From JAFAXD01 sp963833605 (GTDB lineage: Bacteria; Pseudomonadota; Alphaproteobacteria; Rhizobiales; Xanthobacteraceae), in the NCBI GenBank assembly GCA_963833605.1, contig CAWHYZ010000012.1:62001-126000 (forward strand): a stretch of 64,000 nucleotides of DNA. Direction: 5' to 3'. The notes under the pieces were generated by a model. It made no database searches. It saw only the letters and a program-made list of their open reading frames with translations, and was not told where the DNA came from. This document shows, piece by piece, positions 1 to 8,555 of the stretch. Every line of letters begins with the position of its first letter. Position 1 is the first letter of the stretch. Made by a program: the position numbers and the translations under genes.

Positions 1-1651
1 CGAGCGATGGGTTTTCATCGCTGCCGAGAGCGGCCGGCGCTGCCTTCATCGCACCCGAGCGCGCCTTAATCCATTCGAGCCAGTGTGGCCACCAGCTTCC
101 GCTGTGTTTGGCCGCGCGCGCGAGCCACGCCTCCGGGTCGCCCTCGCGCGCCGCGCCAGCCCAGAAGAAGGCCTTCGGGTTGTTGGGCGGGTTGAGCAGA
201 CTCTGGATGTGACCATTGTTGGCGAGCACGAACGCGCTCTGTTCTCCGTAGAGCTTCGCGGTGTTGTAGCACCCCTGCCATGGCGTGATGTGGTCGGTCA
301 GGCCGGCGACCACATAGCTGTCCACGTTCACCCGGCGCATGTCGAGCGGAAGGCCGCGCACGGCGAGCCGGCCGGGATTGACATAGGGGTTGGTGTCGAT
401 GAGGTCGAGGAAATCGGCATGCAGCTGCGCCGGAAGCCGCGTCGTATCGTTGTTCCAGTAGAGAACATCGAAGGCGGGCGGCGCGTTTCCGAGCAGATAA
501 TTGTTCACCCAGTAGTTCCAGATCAGGTCATTGGGCCGCATCCAGGCGAACATGCGCGCCAGCTCCTGTCCCTCGAGGACGCCGGCGAGCTGGGAGGCTT
601 GCTTGGCGGCGGCGATCGATTCCGGCGTGACGAACATGCCGGCGGTCGTGTTTTGCGCCACCGCCATGTCGAGCACGCACACCGCCACCGTGGCGCTGTG
701 GACCTTGCGCTCGTCGCGTGCGGCGAGGTTTGCAAGAAAGGCCGACGTGGTGATGCCGCCCGAGCATGAACCCCAGATATTGACGTCCTCGCTGCCCGTG
801 ATCTCACGCATCACATCGACCGCATTCTCCAGCGCCTCCACATAGGTGTCGAGGCCGAAGTGGCCTTCGGCGGAGGTGGGGTTCTTCCAGCTGATCGCAA
901 AGGTCTGCAGGTCGCCGTTCAGCGCAAGCTGAACGATGCTCTTCTCGGGCACAAGGTCGAACACATAGAACTTGTTGATCTGCGGCGGCGCGATCAGGAG
1001 CGGCCGCCCATGCACCTCAGGGCGCAAAGGCTGGTACTGGATCAGTTCCATCACCGGGCTGCGGTAGACGACCGATCCCGGCGTCGTCGCCAGGTTCTTG
1101 CCGACGGCAAATTTGCGCGCGTCGACCTGCGCCGGCAAGCCGCCGTTGCGAGCGAGGTCGCCGACGAAATTCTCCAGGCCGTGCAGGAGGCTTGCGCCGC
1201 CGGTGTCGACCATTTTCTTCAACGCGGCCGGATTGCCGGCGAGCGAGTTGGTCGGCGACATTGCGTCGACGAGCAACGAGACGACGAAACGTGCGCGTTC
1301 CGTATCGCGCTTGTCCATCCTGGCTTCGTCGATGAATCGATTGAGCGCGCCGCCCCAGGCAAGGTAGGCCTGCGCGAGCGCCCGATAGGCAAAGCTCTCT
1401 TTCCAGGCCGGATCCGCAAAGCGCTTGTCGCGCGGGTCGGGCGCAAGCTCCGAGGCGCCGGTCGCAATGCGTCCGAACTCTCCGAGCAGGGACAAGCATT
1501 GCTGCGTGGCCACTCTGGGATGGCTCAGCATTTGACCGAACAGCACGCGCGCGGAATTGACGAGGTCCCGGCTGCGCACACCCACCATCGGATTGGCAGC
1601 CAGCGTGTGCTGCACCGCCTGTTCCGGGAGTTCGATGTTTTCGTTTGCCAT
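1..1651 (-). CDS. phaC: Poly(3-hydroxyalkanoate) synthase PhaC, C-terminus cut by window edge
   Basis: Reading from an ATG at 1651 the frame stays open for 550 codons to the window edge, close to the 560-600 residues usual for PHA synthases, so only the last residues are missing. PHA synthases polymerise (R)-3-hydroxyacyl-CoA on the surface of cytoplasmic polyester granules. Visible motifs are the lipase-like box GSCSGG with nucleophile Cys296, the block MRPNDLIWNYWVNNYLLG, the catalytic Asp in GLTDHITPW and the catalytic His in NNGHIQSL. The long N-terminal domain and this set of blocks fit class I/II enzymes that work without PhaE or PhaR. It lies 54 bp downstream of a MaoC hydratase and is probably in one operon with it and the acyl-CoA ligase, which suggests fatty-acid-fed polyester synthesis (inference). 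Confidence 0.93.
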   Translation of the reverse strand, partial: MANENIELPEQAVQHTLAANPMVGVRSRDLVNSARVLFGQMLSHPRVATQQCLSLLGEFGRIATGASELAPDPRDKRFADPAWKESFAYRALAQAYLAWGGALNRFIDEARMDKRDTERARFVVSLLVDAMSPTNSLAGNPAALKKMVDTGGASLLHGLENFVGDLARNGGLPAQVDARKFAVGKNLATTPGSVVYRSPVMELIQYQPLRPEVHGRPLLIAPPQINKFYVFDLVPEKSIVQLALNGDLQTFAISWKNPTSAEGHFGLDTYVEALENAVDVMREITGSEDVNIWGSCSGGITTSAFLANLAARDERKVHSATVAVCVLDMAVAQNTTAGMFVTPESIAAAKQASQLAGVLEGQELARMFAWMRPNDLIWNYWVNNYLLGNAPPAFDVLYWNNDTTRLPAQLHADFLDLIDTNPYVNPGRLAVRGLPLDMRRVNVDSYVVAGLTDHITPWQGCYNTAKLYGEQSAFVLANNGHIQSLLNPPNNPKAFFWAGAAREGDPEAWLARAAKHSGSWWPHWLEWIKARSGAMKAAPAALGSDENPSL

Positions 1652-1705
1652 GGGTCGCTTCCTTGAATCAGATGATGCGGACGGGGCGATGTTGTCCTCA
1701 GCGCC

Positions 1706-2185
1706 TCATGCCGCTGCACGCTTCCCGATCAGCATGCACAGCACCTCGGCGACGAGAGCCGGCTTTGACTCGCCGTCGATCTCAAGGGTGCATTGCAGCT
1801 TGAGCAGCACCCGCCCGCCGCTCTGCGGTTCGGCGGACGCGAGGCTCGCGCGCGTGCGTACCCGCGCGCCCTCTTTCACGGGCATGATGAAACGGACCTT
1901 GTCCAAACCGTAGTTCAGCCCGGTCGCGGCATCCGAAGGAATGATGCCGAGCTCCATCACCATCGCGGCGACCAGCGACAGGGTGAGATAGCCGTGGGCG
2001 ATCGGCCCGCCGAACGGGCTCTCGCGCGTTGCGCGATCGACATCGACGTGGATCCACTGCCGATCGCCGGTGCAGGCCGCGAACTGGTTGATGCGGTCCT
2101 GGTTCACCACGACCCACTCCGAAGCGCCGAGTTCGCGCCCGACGAACTGCGTGGCCGTCGCCATGCTGTACTGTGGAATTGCCAT
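1706..2185 (-). CDS. MaoC-like (R)-specific enoyl-CoA hydratase
   Basis: A 159-residue single hot-dog domain protein of the MaoC/PhaJ type, which hydrates trans-2-enoyl-CoA to (R)-3-hydroxyacyl-CoA. The hydratase-2 catalytic block is visible as ACTGDRQWIHVD with Asp41 and His46, followed by PIAHGYLTLSL. The ATG at 2185 was chosen because AGGGG lies about 9 bases upstream and the family N-terminus begins there; an upstream extension overlaps the ligase gene. It starts 13 bp after the acyl-CoA ligase and is followed by phaC, so it plausibly supplies monomer to the polyester synthase. A NodN-like or other MaoC function cannot be excluded from sequence alone. Confidence 0.85.
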   Translation of the reverse strand: MAIPQYSMATATQFVGRELGASEWVVVNQDRINQFAACTGDRQWIHVDVDRATRESPFGGPIAHGYLTLSLVAAMVMELGIIPSDAATGLNYGLDKVRFIMPVKEGARVRTRASLASAEPQSGGRVLLKLQCTLEIDGESKPALVAEVLCMLIGKRAAA

Positions 2186-2198
2186 GGTGTTCGTACCC

Positions 2199-3902
2199 CT
2201 ATTCAAGCCCGCGCAGATCCTTGCGCAGGATCTTGCCGACCGTCGATTTTGGCAGCGCGTCCAGGAAACGCACATCCTTCGGCACCTTGTAGGCGGCGAG
2301 CTCGCGCCGGCAGTGCGCGATGAGGTCCGCCTCGCTCAGGTTCGCGCCAGGAGCCTTGGCCACGAACAGCCGCACCGACTCGCCGGTTTTTTGGTCCGGC
2401 TTCCCGATGCAGGCGCACTCGGCGACACCTGCGCACGCCGCGGCGACCGCTTCGACCTCGTTCGGATAGACGTTGAAGCCCGAGACGATGATCATGTCCT
2501 TCTTGCGGTCGACGATCTTGAGGAAGCCCCGCTCGTCGAACACGCCGATGTCGCCGGTGCGGAAGTAACCGTCGGCCGTGAAGGCCGCCGCATTGGCCTC
2601 CGGTTTCTGCCAGTAGCCTTGCATCACCTGCGGACCTTTGGCGCAGACCTCGCCGGCCTGTCCGAGCGGAACTTCCTGATCGTCGTCGCCAAGCAGCTTG
2701 ATGTCGGTTGACGGAAACGGCAGGCCCACGGTCCCTGAGAACGGGCCGGAGGTCATCGGGTTGAGGGTGAGGACCGGAGAGGTTTCCGACAGGCCGTAGC
2801 CTTCGAGGATGTCGGTTCCGGTCAGCGCTTTCCATTTGGCCGAGGTCGTGGGCAGCACGGCGGCACCACCGCCAATGGCCGCGCGCAATCTTGAGAAATC
2901 CACATCGAGGATCTTCGGGTGCATCAGCAGCCCGCCATAGAGCGTGTTCACGCCGGTGAAGATCGTACAACGTGCCTGGCGCAAGGTCTCGATGAAACTG
3001 TCCATGTCGCGCGGGTTGGGCACGAGCCAGTTGTCGGCGCCGATCGAGTAGTAGGAGATGAAGTTCACCATCAGCGCGAAGATGTGATAGAGCGGCAACG
3101 CCGTGACCACGACTTCTTCGCCTGGACGCAAGGCATCGGGCACCATGAACGCCTTGAACTGTTCGGTGTTGGCGACGAGGTTGCGGTGTGACAGCGCGGC
3201 CCCCTTCGAGAGGCCCGTGGTCCCCCCCGTGTACTGCAGGAACAGGAGGTCATCGCCGCTCAACCGAACCGGCGTGAAAGCGAGTTTTGCGCCCTCGGTG
3301 AGGGCATCAGAAAATGCGACGGGGCTGGTCAGCCGCGAGTCGACGGCCGGGCTTGGGAGCGCCGCTCCGGTACCGTCACCCGGACCAGCGCTGATGACAT
3401 GTTTGACCTTGGTCTTGTTGATAACGTCGGCCAATGTTTTGGATACGCCGCTGAAGATGACGATCACCTCGACGCCGGCGTCATTGAGCTGATGTTCGAG
3501 CTCGCGCGGCGTATAGAGCGGATTGACGTTCACCTGGACAGCGCCAGCGCGCACGATCCCCAGCAGCGCGAGCGGGAAGGCCGGTACGTTGGGAAGCATC
3601 ACCGCAATGCGGTCGCCCTTCGCGACGCCGAGCTTGGTCTGCAGGTAGGCCGCGAAGTTGCGCGACAGGCGGTCTGTATCCGCATAGGTCAGTGTCGCAC
3701 CAAAGCAGCGGATCGCGGGCCTGCCGGCAAAGCGCTGCATGGCGCTTTCGAACATGTCGAGGACCGAACGGTGAGCGTCCGGGTTGATCTCGGCCGGAAT
3801 GCGTTTGTCATACGTGGCAAGCCAGTGCCTGTGCGAGGGCCTGCTCCCCGGCGTCGGGATCTTTCGCGTCCCAAGGTTCCCTGGCGAGAGTTGCGTTTCC
3901 AT
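2199..3902 (-). CDS. Long-chain fatty acid-CoA ligase (FadD-like, AMP-forming)
   Basis: A 567-residue member of the ANL adenylating superfamily that activates fatty acids to acyl-CoA. The P-loop-like motif YTGGTTGLSKGA lies at residues 224-235, followed by EGYGLSETSP, the adenylate-binding GYFRTGDIG, the hinge motif DRKKDMIIVSGFNVYPNE and the C-terminal catalytic Lys in PKSTVGKILRKDLR. Length and motif order are normal for FadD. It is the first gene of a tight minus-strand set (13 bp to the MaoC gene, then phaC) and is transcribed divergently from an AraC-type regulator across a 162-bp gap, which probably carries both promoters. Confidence 0.92.
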   Translation of the reverse strand: METQLSPGNLGTRKIPTPGSRPSHRHWLATYDKRIPAEINPDAHRSVLDMFESAMQRFAGRPAIRCFGATLTYADTDRLSRNFAAYLQTKLGVAKGDRIAVMLPNVPAFPLALLGIVRAGAVQVNVNPLYTPRELEHQLNDAGVEVIVIFSGVSKTLADVINKTKVKHVISAGPGDGTGAALPSPAVDSRLTSPVAFSDALTEGAKLAFTPVRLSGDDLLFLQYTGGTTGLSKGAALSHRNLVANTEQFKAFMVPDALRPGEEVVVTALPLYHIFALMVNFISYYSIGADNWLVPNPRDMDSFIETLRQARCTIFTGVNTLYGGLLMHPKILDVDFSRLRAAIGGGAAVLPTTSAKWKALTGTDILEGYGLSETSPVLTLNPMTSGPFSGTVGLPFPSTDIKLLGDDDQEVPLGQAGEVCAKGPQVMQGYWQKPEANAAAFTADGYFRTGDIGVFDERGFLKIVDRKKDMIIVSGFNVYPNEVEAVAAACAGVAECACIGKPDQKTGESVRLFVAKAPGANLSEADLIAHCRRELAAYKVPKDVRFLDALPKSTVGKILRKDLRGLE

Positions 3903-4064
3903 GGCATGTTTCCCCTTGGTTGGTTCAGAGGCGGCCGGCCGGTATTCCGAGTTGCGGGAGCCTCAACGACAAGAACGTTAAGCCCGGCGCCGCGGCCTGT
4001 CAGTGACCGGGGCGGCCAATTTACTGGCCCGATAAAGCCAACCTGCTGCGGGAGGAGCCAGGGG

Positions 4065-5099
4065 ATGAGCAAACGGGCGACGTCGGCGGTCTGGGTCAGG
4101 AGCACCGTCGATATGCTCGCGGCCGAGGGCCTCAACGTTTCGGCATTGCTCGCGGCGGCAAAGATCGACCCTGCGGCGCTGGACGTACCCGGCGCCCGCC
4201 TGCCCACCGATCAGATCAGCCGGCTGTGGGAGCTTGCCGTCGAACAATCGGGTAATCCGGCGATCGGGCTGGCGCAGTACGACGTCGCCCGGCCGGCGAG
4301 CTTCGACGTGGTCGGCTACGCCATGATGTCATGCGCCGATCTGCGCGCCGCCTTTGAGCGCCTCATCCGTTACATGCTCATCCTCAGCGACGCGCTGACG
4401 ATGACTCTCAGCAAAGAGAAGGGCGGATACCGGATATCGTTCGAGATGTACGGCGGAAGCCGACCGGTGCCGCGCGCGCGCATCGAGTATATCGTCGTTA
4501 CGGTGATTGGGTTCTGCCGCTGGATCAGCGGGCGTGATGTGCATCCGCTGGCGATCGAATTGCCTTATCCCCCGCCGGCGGATCTTGCGCCCTACCGCAC
4601 AGCCTTTCGCTGTCCGGTGTCGTTTGATGCCTCCGCCACCAGCCTGCACTTCGCCGAGGCTGACATGAACGCTCCCCTGCCCACGTCGAATCCGCAACTC
4701 GCCGAGCTGCATGAACGCTACGCCGGCGATTACATCCGGCAATTCGACCATGCTCAGACCAGTCACCGGGCGCGGCAAGTGATCATCCGCCGGCTGCCGG
4801 ACGGCGAGCCCCGGCGCAACGAGGTCGCCGGCGAGCTGTGCATGAGCGAGCGCACGCTGCAACGGCGTCTCGAGGAGGAGGCGACCTCTTTCATCCAGTT
4901 GCTGGATGACACGCGCCGTGAGCTCGCCCAGCAATATCTCGGCCGGCTGCATCTCTCTCTTGCTCAAGCAGCCTACTTGCTGGGCTTTGCCGATCAGACC
5001 AGCTTCTTCCGCGCTTGCAAGCGCTGGTTCGACCTGTCGCCCGGTCAATACCGCAGCCAGCTGGACCGGCTTGCCACGCAGGGTTCCGGCGCCCACTAG
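4065..5099 (+). CDS. AraC family transcriptional regulator (Arabinose_bd-type N-domain)
   Basis: A 344-residue regulator. Residues about 15-200 match the N-terminal Arabinose_bd-like domain found in OruR/ArgR-like AraC proteins, and the last 100 residues form the double helix-turn-helix with MSERTLQRRLEEE and the typical second helix LAQAAYLLGFADQTSFFRACKRWF. ATG 4065 is preceded by a strong GGAGGAGCCAGGGG; the reading frame is open upstream, but that part is not family-like. It diverges from the fadD-maoC-phaC set, so it probably responds to a lipid or aromatic signal and controls those genes (inference from position). Confidence 0.9.
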   Translation: MSKRATSAVWVRSTVDMLAAEGLNVSALLAAAKIDPAALDVPGARLPTDQISRLWELAVEQSGNPAIGLAQYDVARPASFDVVGYAMMSCADLRAAFERLIRYMLILSDALTMTLSKEKGGYRISFEMYGGSRPVPRARIEYIVVTVIGFCRWISGRDVHPLAIELPYPPPADLAPYRTAFRCPVSFDASATSLHFAEADMNAPLPTSNPQLAELHERYAGDYIRQFDHAQTSHRARQVIIRRLPDGEPRRNEVAGELCMSERTLQRRLEEEATSFIQLLDDTRRELAQQYLGRLHLSLAQAAYLLGFADQTSFFRACKRWFDLSPGQYRSQLDRLATQGSGAH

Positions 5100-5214
5100 G
5101 GCGTGATCGTCCACACGGCGGTCGACATGACGCCTGCGATTCTGATCCTGATAGCGACTTCAAGCAGGCCGGTATTGATTCGGTCCCGGCGGCGGAACGG
5201 TGGCGGTCATCAAC

Positions 5215-5340
5215 GATGTCGTCGTGCTTGATCTCATAGGCTCATTGCGGCCCGGCCGGCACGGTGCGGCCGAGCGTCGGCAGGCATGGCTCGATGAAAC
5301 CGGGAGGGCGGCGGGCAGGTGAGGGGGAGCGCCAGAGCAT
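5215..5340 (-). pseudogene. ATP-dependent DNA ligase N-terminal remnant
   Basis: Starting from ATG at 5340 the minus strand reads MLWRSPSPARRPPGFIEPC, then CLPTLGRTVPAGPQ, a TGA where family members have Trp, then AYEIKHDD. PGFIEPCLPT and EIKHDG are signatures of the N-terminus of small bacterial ATP-dependent DNA ligases (LigD-ligase or LigC type), where EIKHDG contains the AMP-accepting Lys. Homology stops right after that point, so only about 40 codons survive with one nonsense change. It lies between the AraC gene and a broken binding-protein gene, marking this segment as decayed. Recognition is from family memory, not a search. Confidence 0.6.
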
Positions 5341-5660
5341 GTCGCTACATGGCGGTCGAACAGACCGAACTTGAATTGACACGGCAAGTGTCGTCGGGCG
5401 ATTTTTCTCTCGGTGTGTCGTCGTTGCACTAGTAGAGGTCTCAGCATTTTGGCTGATAGACGGCGGCATCTAACCTCGGTCGATGCCTGCCTCATTCCTC
5501 GTCGCCTATCCCTTGCGGTCATGGGGTAGGCGGCGGGGTCTTTTAATGGGACCAACAGTTCACTGCAGAAGCTGTCTGCGCTGGTTTCCTAAGGCGCGGT
5601 CGTCAGCGTTTCCTTCGAGATCGATCTGCTTGGCGAGGGCTAACCACTTAAGTACCAATT
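5341..5660. other. Intergenic stretch with no supported gene
   Basis: About 320 bp between the DNA-ligase remnant and the broken substrate-binding-protein gene. Short open frames on both strands have no recognisable protein signature. I see no terminator or clear promoter. Confidence 0.5.
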
Positions 5661-6039
5661 CTAGGTATCGGGCTTTAACACCGGGTCATCGCCGGTCGAG
5701 AACACGATAGGAATCGTTGTAGTCGCGGTCTTAGCTGCTTGAGCTTCGAGATTGCCCGACGCCCAGATCGCGGCAATCGGACAAGCGGGCTAGCTCGGCC
5801 GCATAGTCACGAAGTTTATCCTTATCACCTTCCGCCCACCGCCGCTCGATGGCGAGGTTGTAACCTTCCACAAATCCCGTCTTCTTTAAGCCGTCACGGA
5901 ATGCTTCGATCGAGGTCAAATTGGAGACCGATAATCCGTCCGTGATGAAGCCGATCATCGGTATTGTCTGCTGCGCCCGCGCCGCCAACGGCCACACAGC
6001 CGCGCCGCCCTGCCTCGCGATGAACGCGCGTCGGTTCAT
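5661..6039 (-). pseudogene. ABC_sub_bind family periplasmic protein, truncated and frameshifted
   Basis: The start MNRRAFIARQGGAAVWPLAARAQQ gives a Tat-like signal followed by the family beta strand IGFITDG. After LAELARLS the frame must shift at about 5780; the next frame then reads IAAIWASGNLEAQAAKTA and TTTIPIVFSTGDDPV before a TAG at 5661. That block is the conserved core of the ABC_sub_bind family (compare AKQATSVIPIVF in the next gene), so only the first third remains. Its ATG overlaps the TGA of the upstream paralogue by ATGA, the same junction seen between the other two copies. Confidence 0.75.
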
Positions 6040-7010
6040 TCGATCACCTCGTCGGCACGCGCGAGCAGCGACGGCGGCACTTCCAGGCCGAGCGCCTTGG
6101 CGGTCCTGAGATTGATTACCAGCTCATATTTGGTCGGCTGCTGGACCGGCAGATCGGCCGGCTTCGCCCCGCGCAGAATCTTGTGGACGAAATCGGCTGC
6201 GCGCGCGAACTGGTCTGCAAGGCTTGGTCCGTAGGAGATCAGGCCTCCTGCTTGCACGTAACTCCGAAAATTATGCATCGTCGGAAGCCGGGTGCTTAGC
6301 GCCAGAGCATTGACGCGATTCCGGTTGGCGACAATAAGGTTGCTCTGACAGACATAAAGCCCGTCCGCGCGGCCGTTGAGTGCAGCAAATGCGGCGTCTA
6401 GTTCGTCAGATTGCCTGATTCCCATCTTGGCGACTTCGAAGCGGAGCGCCTGGGCCGCTTCCTGGACTTCACCCATCTCCAGAACGGTCGCAGGATTGCC
6501 CGCATCGTATAGAATTGCCAATCGATAGAGGCGCGGCACGAGTTCGCGCAACAGTTCGAGCCGCTTGCCAGCGAGATCGGTTGACTGAATCGACAGGCCG
6601 GTGACGTTCCCACCCGGCCGTGCGAGGCTCGCGACTAGACCGTTGCGAACCGGGTCCGCAGCGCCAGCAAAGACGATGGGAATAACTGATGTTGCCTGCT
6701 TTGCCGCGATGATGGCCGGGGTTGACGCAGTGACAATAACATCGACCTTGAGCCGGACGAACTCAGCCGCGATCTCGTCGTAGCGCTCGCTGCGTCCATC
6801 TGCCCACGAATACGTGATGGTAATGGTGCGCCCCTCGACCCGGCCGAGTTCGCCGAGCCGGCGAACAAAAGCGGCTGTCCACTGCGCCCATGCCGATTCA
6901 GTGGTCGTACCCAAGAACCCGATGGTCGGCAGCTTGCTCTGTTGCGCCCGCGCCATCACCGGCCACGCCGCCGCGCCGCCAAGCGCTGCGATGAACGCTC
7001 GCCGCTTCAC
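6036..7010 (-). CDS. ABC transporter substrate-binding protein (ABC_sub_bind family)
   Basis: A 324-residue periplasmic binding protein with the signal peptide MKRRAFIAALGGAAAWPVMARAQ and Ala-Arg-Ala cleavage region. Family blocks are IGFLGTT, the ribose-binding-like AKQATSVIPIVFAGAADPV, GLVASLARPGGNVTG and the C-terminal GAKPADLPVQQPTKYELVIN. These proteins are common in Bradyrhizobium and relatives; the ligand is unknown and no permease or ATPase is adjacent. It overlaps both neighbours by four bases (ATGA), so the three paralogues form a translationally coupled tandem array. Confidence 0.88.
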   Translation of the reverse strand: MKRRAFIAALGGAAAWPVMARAQQSKLPTIGFLGTTTESAWAQWTAAFVRRLGELGRVEGRTITITYSWADGRSERYDEIAAEFVRLKVDVIVTASTPAIIAAKQATSVIPIVFAGAADPVRNGLVASLARPGGNVTGLSIQSTDLAGKRLELLRELVPRLYRLAILYDAGNPATVLEMGEVQEAAQALRFEVAKMGIRQSDELDAAFAALNGRADGLYVCQSNLIVANRNRVNALALSTRLPTMHNFRSYVQAGGLISYGPSLADQFARAADFVHKILRGAKPADLPVQQPTKYELVINLRTAKALGLEVPPSLLARADEVIE

Positions 7011-7990
7011 TCGATCACCTCGTCGGCGGTAAACAGAAGCTTGGGCGGAACGGTCAAACCGACTGACTTGGCCGTCTTCAGGTTGATCACCAGATCGTAC
7101 TTGGTCGGCTGTTCATACGGCAGATCGCCGGGTTTTTCGCCGCGCAGGATGCGATCGACATAGGTCGCCGCGCGACGGTACAGATCGGTCCGATTCGTGC
7201 CGTAGCTAACAAGACCCCCATTCGCCACGAAAAAACGTTCGGGATAGATCGCCGGCACGCCATGCCGCGCGATGATCGCGACTGTTTGTTCGGCGAGCCG
7301 ATCGATGGTCACGTCCAGGGGGACTAGAATGCCGCTATTGGCCTGCTTGGCCGTGGTCGCCACGGCGTGTTCAATGTCCGACAGCCCGTGAATGTGGACA
7401 AGCGCCGTTTCGACGGCAAGCGGCCGGGCCGCATCTTCAAACGTGCGGGCCGTAAAGGCCCCAGAAGGGTTATCTGGATTATAGATCATCGACATGCGGA
7501 CAAGGTGTGGCGCTATCTCTTTGAGCGTTTGCAACTGTTTGCCGATAACCGAAGCCTCCATGACGGCGAAGCCGGTTACGTTGCCGCCAGGGCGCGCAAG
7601 GCTTTGGACATAGCCCCGTTCGACCGGCTCGGTCCCCCCGGGGATGACAATCGGAATTGAGCGCGTCAATTTCATTAGGATCGGGATGACACGACCGCCA
7701 ACGGCCAGGATCGCGTCGGGATTAAGCTCAACAAGGTTTTCGGCAGTGGAGCGAATGACCTCCATGTTGTCGGCCGTCCAGCGCTCGTCGAACTGGACGT
7801 TGACGCCCGATGCCCAGCCCCGTTTTCGCAATTCCTCTCGGAAGGCTCGCACCCGCATCTGCCTTTCGGCGTCTCCAGGCGGATAAGGCATCAACACCCC
7901 AATCCGGCGCATGCGCTCGGCTTGCGCGCGCGCGGCGAGCGGCCACGCCGCCGCACCGCCGAGAGCCGCGATGAACGCGCGCCGCTTCAT
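7007..7990 (-). CDS. ABC transporter substrate-binding protein (ABC_sub_bind family)
   Basis: First and longest copy of the tandem array, 327 residues from ATG 7990. An in-frame ATG six bases upstream is less likely because it abuts the GGGAGGG ribosome site directly; from 7990 the spacing is normal. The signal sequence MKRRAFIAALGGAAAWPLAARA is almost identical to that of the next gene, while the mature parts have diverged. Blocks include IPIVIPGGTEPVERG, SLARPGGNVTGFA and GEKPGDLPYEQPTKYDLVIN. Periplasmic; ligand unknown. It ends in the same ADEVIE-TGA overlap with the following copy. Confidence 0.88.
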   Translation of the reverse strand: MKRRAFIAALGGAAAWPLAARAQAERMRRIGVLMPYPPGDAERQMRVRAFREELRKRGWASGVNVQFDERWTADNMEVIRSTAENLVELNPDAILAVGGRVIPILMKLTRSIPIVIPGGTEPVERGYVQSLARPGGNVTGFAVMEASVIGKQLQTLKEIAPHLVRMSMIYNPDNPSGAFTARTFEDAARPLAVETALVHIHGLSDIEHAVATTAKQANSGILVPLDVTIDRLAEQTVAIIARHGVPAIYPERFFVANGGLVSYGTNRTDLYRRAATYVDRILRGEKPGDLPYEQPTKYDLVINLKTAKSVGLTVPPKLLFTADEVIE

Positions 7991-8084
7991 GGCCATCCCT
8001 CCCGAAAGGAAGCCTAGCACATTGGCAGCGCAGCCATCGTCGCCATCCCTAGTCCTTCCAGAACCGCTTGAACCGATCCGGTGG

Positions 8085-8555
8085 TTACCTGCGCCCCCGC
8101 CGGGACCGCGAAAGGTCGCCTGCCGATTGGCGCGGCGGCTCGTCATCCGCCGTGAAACCCGCAATCGACAGTTCGAGCGACTCGATTACTGGCGCATCGC
8201 CAAGCGCCTGCAGGGGGGAAAGGTGGTACGCCACCGGCAGCGCACCCCGGAATCTCCAGCGCATGGCGTCGGCGCCTTCGCCGTCCAAGAGCACAATGCA
8301 CACGAACCGCGAGGCGGGAGTGCGTGCACGTCGTGCCGTGTCCCACCAGTCGTACCAGTCGCACGCAGCGGTTAGCCCGCGTCGAAGGATGAGTGGACCG
8401 TAGAGCTCGCGACGCCCGTTGCGGCCTCTCCCCGCGATGCGTGCCTCGGGAAACACCACCTCGAAGGCTCCGCCCCCACTGATGCCATCAATCTCGACCC
8501 GAAAGCGCATGTTGCCGAAGGGTAGACGGACTGTGCCGTCTTGTCCTCTCGTCAT
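8085..8555 (-). CDS. T4 gp19-like tail tube protein (second copy)
   Basis: A 156-residue protein with the phage tail-tube fold signatures FRVEIDG near the N-terminus, an LYGPLILRRGLT strand and WYDWWDTAR. The related upstream gene shows the same layout. In contractile tails and extracellular contractile injection systems gp19-like proteins stack as hexamers to form the inner tube. This copy is the more diverged one and has a long basic C-terminal tail. Its ATG overlaps the TGA of the upstream copy (ATGA). No sheath, baseplate, spike or ATPase gene is nearby, so the pair looks orphaned. Confidence 0.7.
   Translation of the reverse strand: MTRGQDGTVRLPFGNMRFRVEIDGISGGGAFEVVFPEARIAGRGRNGRRELYGPLILRRGLTAACDWYDWWDTARRARTPASRFVCIVLLDGEGADAMRWRFRGALPVAYHLSPLQALGDAPVIESLELSIAGFTADDEPPRQSAGDLSRSRRGRR

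Noticed and set aside
3399..4064. Upstream extension of the AraC regulator frame
   Set aside because: It is antisense to the acyl-CoA ligase; the strong GGAGG before 4065 and the family N-terminus set the start.
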